The notes below the pieces were generated by a model. It saw nothing but the letters and a program-made list of their open reading frames with translations, had not been told where the DNA came from and did no database searches. The position numbers were made by a program, and so were the translations under genes. From NCBI GenBank assembly GCA_015499985.1, contig JAAAUF010000349.1, positions 1-38,249 of the forward strand: DNA of 38,249 nt, given 5' to 3'. Below, one piece after another: positions 11,397 through 21,900 of this stretch. The DNA is from Haplosporangium gracile. Lineage: Eukaryota > Mortierellomycota > Mortierellomycetes > Mortierellales > Mortierellaceae. Position 1 is the first letter of the stretch; each line of letters starts with the position of its first letter.

Positions 11397-14300
11397 TTAG
11401 AGTTTGATGCGTTTCGTGCTCGCATGGGATGCTGTCGAAGACGCTGAAGGTGCCTCGTTCTCCTTGCCTGCTTCCACTCGACGGCTGGAGGTCGAAGAAG
11501 ATCCCTTGGAACCCCGAGACTGGTTCTGTGCCGTACGCTGTATATGTGTAACATAGCTGTCAGTTATGCATTCTTTATCTATTTCTAGTGCATTGTTATC
11601 CACACCTCATACGATAAAAACAAAGCATAACGAGACAACAACAACATAACGACTCACCTCAACAATGGAAATGCCCTCCCTGAATCGTGCCTTGAAAAGG
11701 ACATTGGCATTGTTGAACATGCCCTCCTTGAGCGAGACGACAATAAACTGTGACCCCTTGAAGCGCGTCCGGAGGAGCTGCCCAATGTTCTGAGTGTGTG
11801 ACAGATCAAGCGCAGCGTCAACCTCATCCAAAATGTACATCGGTGCCGGCTTGAACTGGAGCAACGATAGGATCAGCGCCAAAGCGATCAACGATCGTTG
11901 ACCACCACTCAGCTCTGTCAGACTTGACTTCCAGACACCTCCCAGACAAACCTTGACCTCCAATCCGCCTGTGATGTTTTGTCCTTCCAGCAGCTGCAGC
12001 TTAGCATCGTTTCCAGGTAAGAGGTCACCAAAGATCGCTCCAAAGTCACCGTTCACCTTGGTGTATGTTCGTTCCAACGTCTCGTACTTGTAGTTGTCCA
12101 GGGTCACAATCGTGTCCTCAATCTTAGTCTTGTCCCTCTGAACCGTCGCCAACATCTGCTTCAGCGACGTCTCGCGCTTTTCCTGACTCTCGAGCATAGT
12201 CATGACCTTGGGATTCACCTTGTTCTTCATCGACGAGTGCTTCTCATCCAGCTGCTTCAACTTCTTGCGACTCTCCGAGGGATTCTGCGTTGCAAAGTCG
12301 TACAGACCACCAGACTGCCCAAACAGACTATGGTAGCGAGCGAGCAATAAAGAAGGCTGCTTAGTAGATCAAACATGTTGAATAACGAAAAATCTTGCTC
12401 AAACTTTTACGATTTCGAAGCTTACTGCCTCTGATCCATGATCCAGTCATGCTCCTCCTCCAGATCTTTCATAGTCGTCGACAGTGCTTGTTTCTCCTTG
12501 GACAGGCGATCAGTTTCATGTGTAATGTTTTGAAGCTCCAAACGACTGTCGGCAAGAGACTTGGCCTTCAGCTTGGCGAGCGCCTCGAGTTCCTTCAGCT
12601 CTTCATCGTAAGCACTCAGCTGTGCCTTCTCTCGTTCAAACTCGGCCTGAGCCTTCTCCAGCACGGTCTCTAAGGTCTTGATCTCAGCTTGAAGATGGTC
12701 ACGGTCACTCTTCAGGCTGGCGATCAAGGTGTCGCTCTCTGACAACTCCTGGTTCGCCATGCGAACATCCTTCTCCAGTTGTTCTATGAAGTATATTAAT
12801 CCACATCGCGTCAGCTTGATTTAAAGACACGAATATTTCGCAACATTGGCGTCCTTTCCTCTGTCGTACACATTGTCACTCCTTACCGAGCTCAAGCTCT
12901 AGTGTTTGGTGCTCGCGCTGCATGGCCTTGACGCGAGGGGCGTCCTTGACAAGTTTCGCCTTGGCTCTTGCATGATTTTGCTATCGACAATAAATGATGA
13001 CAGTAAGTCGTTGTAAATGCGCCTGATAAGTCATATGAACTATCAACATATAATGACTCACCGTTAGCTCCTGTAGTTTTCCGTCTTTGTTGTTCTTAAA
13101 GTCGTTCATCTCCTTTTCAATCTCCTGACATCTTCGGACTGCATCTTTCTTCCTGAAATTTCCTTCCTCAATGACTGCCTTCGTAGTTTCCAGTTCCTTC
13201 TCCAGCTGCTCAACCTTCTCCAACAACTGTACATGCTCACTTGCTGAGAGCTGCTGCTCGCAGAGACGAAGCTCATGACCCTTGAGTTCCAACCTCTGCT
13301 TCGCTTCCGCGTAAACCCTGCCTTCATTTGACAAGCTGGCAAGTTCCTGATCGAGTCCTTGAAGCCGATGTCGATGATTCATCAGCTGAGACTTGAGGTC
13401 ATGCATCTCTTGAAGGCTGGTCAGAATTCCATCCCCGCTGGCTTTGGATCCTCCCTGAAGGGTCCCACTGGGGTCATAAACATCGCCTTCGAGAGTCACC
13501 GATTTCATCCTGACTTCTTGGTGAAATGTAACTTTCTTAGCAGTCGCAGCATCAGCACAGATGAGGGTGTTGCCAAAGATGTATGCCATCGCCGTTTCCA
13601 AGTGTTGATCGAAACCGATGAGCGTCAGGGCCAAGTCGACTTTACCCGGGGCGAGTCGTTGAGCTGTCACAATTTTCTATCAACAAATTCGCATTAATAT
13701 GGAAGCGCAAGCAGTCAGGCCCGAGTAATAAATCCTTTGAGGAATGTCCCTTTAAACAAGAGTTAATAAAGATTTACCTGTGCATGGGCCCTGAAGGCTT
13801 GGATCTTGTTGAGAGGAATAATTGTGACTCGCTTACGCAACTTGCCGTTCTTAAGCAATTGGGATCCGACAACCTCGTTGTCGACGACCACCTGTTCAAA
13901 ATTAAGAAGTATATACCATGTCAAAGATTGAATTATCCATTTCTTAACTTACATTCCAGTATGCATCGCACAGCAAAGGGAGAGAGTAGCGAGGAAAACC
14001 TACCTGATAGAGGCGTCCTCCGGCGCAAATCTCGAGGGCAGTGGCTGCATGGCTATGCTCGGGAGGGACTGTGAACAGCTCCGCTACCAAACCCTTGACA
14101 GTGGACCGGTCAAAGTTGGGAGTGGGGTTGTAGTACTGAAAGTCGAGCCGTGACAGCTTGCGGGACATGGTATCGATCTGTTCCGAGATCTTGGCGAGGG
14201 CCTCTGCTTGCGAGGTTTTTTCGATGAGCAAAGCGCGCTCCTTTTCAGGGTCAAATGTCTGACGGCGCAGAGCATCCTCGCACTGCCTGACCTGTTGCTT

Positions 14301-16127
14301 GGCCACCTCCAGTGCTTCACCCAGACCCTTATTGCTTCGCTGAGCAGCCGCAGCCTGCATTCTCTTGTCAGCCAAGTCAACCTCGAGATGCTTCAGCTTG
14401 AGCTTCGACTGCTCAACTAGAGTGGTTTCCTGTGCGACCGTTGCTTTAACTCGTTGCAGCTGCTCCATGTATCCGTTTTCGTGACCCTCTTCAGCGGCGA
14501 GACCGGTAGAAAGTGTCTGGATTAACTCCTCGTTCATGCGGACTTGTTCCTGCTGCTGGTCATACTCGCGCTTGAGGTCGTTGTAGGTCACTTTTAGCTT
14601 CTCAAACTCTGTCAACTTTTCCTGCTTGCTCTTCTCTGTCTATATATCAAAGAAATGGAAAGTATCATTGAAATGTGAGAACAACAAATGGAATACCTTG
14701 TACTAGAGGTAATAATAAGTTGTTGCTTGCACATTTAAAAAATATACAATAAATCTTACTTCTTTCTTAGACTTAACGAGACTCGTTCGATTATGCTCTT
14801 CCTCCTTTTCCTCCTTGCCTTTTAGATCCCGCTGCGTCTTGACCTTCACCAGATCCTTGGACAAGTCCTTGACTGTAGCATCTAATGTCTGGAACTTGCC
14901 TCCCAGAGTCATCTCCTTGAGTCGGTTGGTGGTAATGGACTCTATGTCTTGCCCAATGTTTGAAATGGTCATCTGCAATTGCTGGATACCCTCTGTAGTC
15001 TGAGTCGTCAACGCCACCTTGGCTTCATACTCTTCCTTGGCTTTCGAGTACCGTTGCTAAAGCCAAATGAAAATAGAAAGGTACCAGCATGGTTGTGGAG
15101 GGGTATCATGAGAGGGTGGCTCACTTGTGATAAGATAATGATGCCAGATCAAGAAACAGCAAACAACAAACAATAAAGCATATTGACATACCTCGTATCG
15201 TGAATAGTCGTACGAGACCACAATCCGCGAGAGTCGCTCGATTTCCGTCTGAGTCTTTTGAAACTCGAGGTAGGCCCTCTTCTCCCCGCGCAGCTTGTCC
15301 AGCTTAGGCACAATCTCCTCAGCAAGTAGTTGTGTGATCTCGGCCACTTTCTTGTCCTTCTTTGCGATCGTCTTGAGCGCCTTTTCCTTTCTCTCCTCGA
15401 ACATGCGTGTTCCAGCCGCTTCTTCGATCATGGCTAGGATCTCCGGGGGCTTCATGTTGAGGACCTTGGTAATACGGCCTTGCATAATGAGAAAGTGGGG
15501 GTTGTTGATGTTGAGCTGAACCGACTGGAAGAGGTTTTGAACAACGTTTTGTTGCATGGAATGTCCGTTTACCAAAAATTTGCTCCGTCCTCCGACCAAG
15601 ATCTAAAACGAAAATGTTTGTCAGTTAATGTCTTTCATCCAGTTGCATGCTCTAATATAACTAGATGCAGAAAAAAAAAATCTCTTACCTGACGAGTGAC
15701 GGTAATTTGTTTGAATGATTCAAAGCCGACTGGGCATTGCTTGGGGTCGTTGTTGTCAAATACGACGGTGACAGTGGCCTTGGTCACGCCTGCTTGCCCT
15801 CGCTTATAAATGAGATCCTGTATATTGCTTGCTCGTACCTGTTGAGCGATTAGATATTCGAAGAGAGTATAGCAGTCTGATTTAGTCGAACAAAGTTGAT
15901 ATTTATCACAAAGTAATATCAAACAGACTTCACGTTATGCTAGTTGAGGGTGACTTCACCTGCGACCAGTTAGTGATACCGAGGACGAAGCAGATGGCAT
16001 CGAGAACGTTTGACTTTCCAGAGCCGTTGAGTCCCGTGATGGCGTTGAAGGAGGGGTCCCAGCCGGGGATGGATGTTCGAGTTGCATAACTCTTGAACCC
16101 GTCGATGATGAGCTCCTCAATATGCAT
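11397..16127 (-). CDS. SMC2: Condensin ATPase subunit SMC2
   Basis: Eleven exons close in phase (5' to 3'): 16127-15960, 15838-15689, 15602-15192, 15056-14760, 14639-14004, 13891-13778, 13676-13062, 12980-12887, 12783-12426, 12327-11658, 11537-11397, giving 1217 aa. The N-terminus [18 protein letters not shown] and Walker [10 protein letters not shown] (residues 32-40) identify SMC2 rather than other SMCs, as does the downstream [20 protein letters not shown] segment. Two long coiled coils flank a hinge at about residues 500-680 ([18 protein letters not shown]). The C-terminal head has the signature [11 protein letters not shown] (about 1084-1094) and Walker [12 protein letters not shown] (about 1112-1122). 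SMC2 pairs with SMC4 in condensin to compact mitotic chromosomes. An unusual Ser-rich 46-residue tail encoded by the last exon carries GKENEAP and ends KRIKL. The gene converges with separase and lies 235 bp downstream of the prenyltransferase stop on the same strand. Confidence 0.96.
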
Positions 16128-16207
16128 GTTGATCCTCCGAGACTGAGAGGGTTAGTTGTTGTCGCTTGCTGAAAGAGTGCTGACGGTCGAGTACGCTTTT
16201 TTGTAAG

Positions 16208-16250
16208 TGTATTTGTGTTTGTGTTTGTGTTTGTTCTTTGTTTCTTTGCT
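16208..16250. repeat. TTTGTG hexanucleotide repeat upstream of SMC2
   Basis: Three to four near-perfect copies of TTTGTG followed by degenerate TTTG runs sit about 80-120 bp upstream of the SMC2 start (read as CACAAA on the coding strand). It is simple sequence in a 235-bp intergenic gap. Confidence 0.6.
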
Positions 16251-16362
16251 TGCCGCTTGGTAGATCAAAAGGAAGCACAGGTGATGATGAACAAACAGAA
16301 GGCGAAAGACAAGAGCGCGTCCTGTTGAAAGCCCGGTGTGACTGTCCTTATTTATTGCTGGC

Positions 16363-18081
16363 TTACTGCAAATGCACGATCGGACAGTTAGGAAGGCGGC
16401 CGCGGTGGTGCAGAAAGCTGCTCACCCGCTGCCTCTTCTCAAGCATCGGGCCGCACGGCGGCTCTGCTCCCATAATCTCATCCGTTTCGGAAGTCACCAG
16501 CGTCGATTCGGACGAGTTCCTCTGGTTCATCACCACAAAGCCCTGTTCCTGCTCCGATGACATCTCCCGGGCTTCACTAACATCTGTATTATGCAACACA
16601 CTTTCATCACCGTCATCTTCTCCTTCCCCTGTCCCTTCTCGGCCGTACTCTTTCCTTGACTGGGCGATGGATATCGCTCTAAGCTGATACCTCAGAAGAA
16701 TCGGTAACAGCTTCCAGAACGTAAACTCGGGCCAGAAACAATCTACAAACTCCACATGACATGCTCTCGAACTCTGCCAGAGCATGAAGTCACTAAGGCG
16801 AATCTCTCCCGAGGTGCGGATCAAAATATCCATTGGCGGACACGAACGGGTGTATAGACTCTCCTCCAACACGCTCGTCGAAATGTCGCTATTGTACGAG
16901 AAGGCGCCATGCGACGTGTGAGTTAGTTCACTGAATGAGTTAAGCCAATCAGACCGTAAATGAATTACCACAAGGTTTCATAACTCTCTACAACAAATAC
17001 ACATGAACGGACTTACCTAGGGTTGAGATCATGGGCTTCGATGCCGCTCACTAAAGATCGAGTCGCCATAGTAAGTTCCTCCCGGGATGTGTAAGGGAAG
17101 CACATGTTCAGGATGGCGCGGTTGTTCTTCTTGGTGAGATCGACTGCCTTGCGGATAACCTTGCGGACATCTTCTGGAAGTAATGAAGTGTCGCCCAAGA
17201 CCCGGATCCCGATGCCATACTGTCGGACGAGTTCACTATGAGAATTGCATGGTGGTGTTGAAAATTGGTTAATGAAATACGTGGATGTCGTTTACTTGTT
17301 TATTTGTTTGTGTGTTTGTTTGCGCCCGCTAATTGGAATGTGAGTGTAACCGGTTCCCACATATGAATATCGAAATTTAAATACGAAACCAGACTGAGCC
17401 CACCTCCGACAGCCGCTCAGATACGCACACGCCTACATGTATTCTCCCCCTCTGCCTAACTATCCCTGTCTCTCTCGTCCCCAATTCATTCTGGCGGTGA
17501 ACATTATAGGACTCTCAACGAGAAGCAGGGCTTTCATGTGCCAATTGTACTGAAGGGTAATCGTATGAAAAATAAAACACATGCAGTGGAGTAGTCGTCA
17601 TTCCTTTCTTCGAGTGATTTTACCTTTGTTCGCATAATTCAGCAAGCTTTACTTTTGCCAGCTCCATAAGTGTCTCCACTTGATCGGCCGGCCTCTTAAA
17701 GTTCTCAATGCTGAAGGCATATACCGTAACGACCTTGACGCCCATCTCCATACACACTGCCAAGATCTAAACACATATCGAAAGAGTTGGCAGACGATAT
17801 AGATCGTTAGTTATAATCATAGTATCGTAAGTACTTGCGGCGCAAATTAAGCGGATAATAGCTTAGAAAATGGACTTCGATGCTAGGAAAAAGCTAGGAA
17901 GCAACGAGCGAACCTCCTCGAGAGTTTCGTAACCGAGGTAATATCCTTTGCCGTTGCCGACGTAGACCTTGCGTCCATAGCGACGGTTTCCGTCCATGAT
18001 AAGACCGATGTGTTGAGGGATCGAACCGCACTGCAGTGCCTTGATGGCAACTGCACGCATTGTTCTGCTGAATGTCGACAT
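16363..18081 (-). CDS. RER2: Dehydrodolichyl diphosphate synthase (cis-prenyltransferase, RER2/DHDDS type)
   Basis: Four exons close in phase: 18081-17914, 17766-17624, 17235-17017, 16930-16363, giving 365 aa. Landmarks of the UPP synthase family appear in order: IPQHIGLIMDGNRRYGRK with catalytic Asp30, TVYAFSIENFKRPADQV, IRVLGDTSLLPEDVRKVI, and DILIRTSGEIRLSDFMLWQ followed by FWPEFTFW. The enzyme adds cis isoprene units to farnesyl diphosphate to make dolichol precursors for protein glycosylation at the ER; in eukaryotes it normally works with a Nus1/NgBR partner. After the conserved core there is an acidic, Ser/Glu-rich tail of about 90 residues (GEGEDDGDESVL...) that is extra for the family and of unknown role. 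Intron 1 has a weak GTTCGC donor. Intron 2 is long (388 nt) but the flanking protein is collinear with the family, so no exon is missing. A different paralogue name (SRT1-like) is possible. Confidence 0.93.
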
Positions 18082-18988
18082 GATGTCAATTTTTTTTTTT
18101 TTAGTTCGTCTCTTGTAGGCTGTGGCGGTGTGGTGGTGTGTATGAATGTAAAATAGAGGAAGGTAAGACGCAAGTGAAGGGAAGGAGTTAGCGAAGGATT
18201 GATGAAGGAAGCAAAAGAACCGGCGGGATAAGAAAGGGGAAAGGAAGGATGCAAGAAGGAAGTGGAAAGAAAGTTGACCTATTTGACGTCGCTGAGTGAT
18301 TCAGGAACAAAAAGAGTACCCTAACCTCTGTAATCGATTGTTTTTTCCGCGTCCAAATTTAAGAGGTCACGAGCTTCACTGTCCTTCACTCTGGCACTGG
18401 TAGCCCCTGGCTCACGCCGAGTGGCTTTGGCTGGTTGCAGGCAACCCCTGGGTGATCGAAGGTGGCAGCTTGGAGTTTGGCATTGTATCCACTGTGTGTA
18501 AGTGTGAACGAGAGAGAATTGGACATGGACATGGGCATGGATACAAACGACGAGTAGCCTATGCCTATTCCACTAGCTAAGAATAGAAGTCAGTCAGCCA
18601 GTCGACATTTTTCTCTCCTCTTTTCTCGCCTTCTCTCTTCTTTTCATCCCTTCCCTGTCCTTCCTTCTCCCTCCTCTTCATCCTCTCTCATACCAAATCC
18701 TTGTCCTTGCGACAACAGCAACAACAGCAACAGCAGCAACGATAATTGCAGAAAAAAAAACAACAACTTCCTCAGCCTTTCTTATTCCTTCCCTTCCCCT
18801 TCCCCATCACCCGTCGGTTCAGTCCGTTGGGTAAGTCCTCCTTTTCGTCCTCGTCCTCGCTCATCCCGTTCCACCTTGTCCACGAGACCGCTCGTTCTCC
18901 CTCCGCGCCCTCATGTACTCCTCACCACCACACCACGCACTTCAGTTGACCTAACCCACTCTCTTCTACATCATCAGAACTACTTTAG
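18082..18988. other. Divergent promoter and leader region, prenyltransferase / Munc13-like gene
   Basis: This 907-bp gap separates two divergent genes. It begins with an A/T homopolymer run directly upstream of the prenyltransferase start (about 18090-18102) and contains a purine-rich stretch (18150-18270). A pyrimidine-rich stretch (18600-18700) and a CAACAG-type simple repeat (about 18711-18740) lie on the Munc13 side. Open frames here are not coding-like. A probable leader intron occupies the right end (separate entry). Confidence 0.55.
18831..18977 (+). other. Probable 5'-UTR intron of the Munc13-like gene
   Basis: A strong GTAAGT donor at 18831, a CTAAC branch-like sequence near 18953 and a CATCAG acceptor ending at 18977 frame a 147-nt segment. 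It stops 11 bases before the start codon at 18989. Lengths and signals match the coding introns of this window. It is unconfirmed without transcripts. Confidence 0.5.
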
Positions 18989-21900
18989 ATGGCGGACCCG
19001 CGTTACCATCGACCTCCCTATATGCCAGGGCAACCACCTTCTGCATACCCACATCAGAACAACAACATGCCTGGTGGTCCAAGACCCCATGGACCCCCAC
19101 TCCACCACCAGCAACAACAACCCTATGGCCAAGGTTACTTTGCCAATATGCCACAGCAATCTGGCTTCAACAACGGCCCCCCTCAACCCCACTATCCTCC
19201 TGCGTTCAATAACCACGGCCCCGGTGGGTTCAATGGGCCACGCCCGGGAATGGGACCAGGACCAGGACCAGGGCCAGGACACGGACAAGGGTTTGGCCCC
19301 AATAATGGAATGGGACCTGCCCATGGCTTTGGAGGAGGTGGAGGAGGTGGACCCGCGCCAGGAGGGATGGGAGGTAGTCCTCGACCTGGGTTCTCGCCTG
19401 CGCCCAACCACCCCAACATGATGATGCCACAGCCACCGGCAAGGCAAGAATGGCCAGTCTCGGGAAGACCTCCAAATAACGGGTACCCTCCTCAACACGG
19501 ACCTCCAGGACCAGGACCAGGACCAGGACCAGGGCATAGTATGGGCCCACCGCCTGGACATTCGCCGGGATTTATGCCAAGGCCGTTTGGCTCGCCAGCA
19601 ATGCCTCCACCACCTATGCCAGTATTTAACAATCAGTCGTCAGTATCGCCTTTCAACAATCAGCCCGGCTTTAACGGATCAGTGGCTGGACGCCCTTCTT
19701 ATAGCCCCAACATGAGACCCGCGCCCCACCTTCCTTCTGCTCAAATGCCTCCAATATCTGCACCACCACCGCCAAAGTTCACAGAAGGACCACCAGCACA
19801 TCCCAACGTCCGTCCATCTCACCCGGTGGTGCCTCCCAATCCTCTTGTGAATCCAATGACCGCCCTCCCAGCGACATCGTATCAACCAAAGACAAAATAC
19901 CAGGCTGTCCCGGCCCCTTCTCCCCAAAAGGACCCTGCAAAACCCCTTGGTATGCCTTCACCCAGCCCCTCCTGGCAATCGACGTCTTCTGCAACGGCAC
20001 ATAATGCTAGCGGCTACCAGACCTCTCAAAGTCAACACCGACCCTCTATGCACCCAACGGAGTCGTACGATGCCGATGACAGACCCACCGAGCTCATTCC
20101 TCTTGACGACGAGTACCAGCCAATGGCAAAGCCGAACGCGACGTCGCTTTTGCAGTCGCCCTCGACAGTCCCTTCGATTCCCAATTCTGCGGCTGTGTCG
20201 CCCTCGCTGTCCTTCACGGCTGTGTCCTACCTTCCATCGTCGCCTAGTTTCTCGGAAGCGGATAGCCGTCCAACAGAGATGCCGGAGAGTGAACTCATTA
20301 AGAAAGTCGAGCCTTTCAGACCCGCTGACCTTGCCTCGTCTGCTCAATCGCAAAACAAGACTCCCTTGACACCCTTGCCCTCGTCTGGTACTAAATTCCA
20401 GGGTAACAACAGCACCTTTACTCCCTCGTCATCCTCATTTACACCCCCAGCATCCTTTGCTCCGTCATCCTCTTTTACACCTCCAACAACCTTTGCTCCC
20501 TCGACCACTTTTACGCCTTCGACCACCTTTGTTTCCTCGACCTCCTTTGTCCCCTCGACGACCTATAAGCCCACCAAAAAGGATACTCCTAAGTTTCCAT
20601 CGACCCAACAGCCATCACATACTCTTGGATTTGACCTCACTGTCAAAGTTGAAATTTCGGATCTCAGACCGTCTTCATCCGCGCCGTTCGGAGACAGCTC
20701 CAATATCAAAGTGGCCGTTGACGATATCTCGCCTCCTACGCCAGCTCGAAAGTCTTTGCCCGCCACGGATGCTCTGGACAGTCCTATTTCGTTGGATGGA
20801 TTGATGGAAAGCATTGAGGCGATGACTAAGCCCAGCTCGACACTATCGACTTCTACCACCTTTGCCGCCTCCAGTACTTCTCAGCAGACTTCTTCTGCCA
20901 ACTATTTCAAGCCGCTACCCTCGATCGGCGGAGAGTCCGACGACCAAAAGAGGTACTCGCTGTCAGACGGACCTACTAATGGCCCAGGATTATCCCAGTC
21001 GCCACCTATCTCGCGCTTGGTCCCCAAACGGCCTGTCAGCAACTATACTCCACAGCCATCAATTGACCATAATACCCAGCATGTCAACAACGATACCGCA
21101 GCAGCTGCTTCAGTCCCGACACCGGCCCTTGCACCTTCGTCTGGTCAATTTCAGGGAACCCCGTTCACCACTCTATCCCCAGCTGTATCCCAACCATTCT
21201 TTCCATCGCCCCAGCCTCCACGGCGCGAGGAAGTGCAGCAGATTTCCTTTCTACCCTCTCCCAATCAACAGAGCCCACTTTACCAGAACAACCACAGCAA
21301 CCAGCACAACCAACACCACGGCCGATTGGGTGGAGATATGGCAATTTTGAACCAGCCAGAGTTTGCTCAAAACCCAATCATGTCCATTGCTGCATTATCG
21401 GACCGCCCTGTTCAGAAGGCGCCATCGATGATTCAACGTGGCAAGACTTTGCGCAGAGCGGCGGGAATGACCGGAGTTACTCATCCACCCGACATGTCAT
21501 CGTCTGCTCCTGCACCTCCTGCCAAGGTGACGCCCGATGAACTCTATCCCTATCTTCTCAGGCTCGTTTTGCTGGCACAGGCTGACGAAGTACCGCCTCC
21601 ATCACAGCCCCTGCCCGTTACTAACAAGGATACATACAAGGATCTCATCAAGGCTCTGAAACCACGACTGAAGGATATTCACGCTGGAAGGGACATGGTA
21701 TATCAGGACCCTATTGTCAAGAAGGCTCTGACTGCAATGGAACCCAAGTTTAAGACTGCAACCAACGGAGAGGACTTGGTATTAGGTTTCTCTATTGAAA
21801 TGACCAGGGTTCAGCAATCGATGAATATACCTACCACCAGTCGAGATGCTCAAATGGCCGTTATGGCTGGTCTCTTGCGTGACGTTATCCAGAAGGATCC

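Noticed and set aside
17236..17623. Possible gene or ncRNA in the long prenyltransferase intron
   Set aside because: Only GT-rich and pyrimidine-rich simple sequence is visible; the flanking protein is complete, and I see no fold or conserved motif.
18561..19421. 286-codon plus-strand frame overlapping the Munc13-like start
   Set aside because: Low-complexity Ser/Pro/Thr sequence that is out of frame with the real gene and crosses the probable leader intron.
18980..19561. Long minus-strand frame opposite the Munc13-like N-terminus
   Set aside because: Its Trp/Ser/Arg repeats mirror the Gly-Pro repeats on the plus strand; it is a composition shadow.
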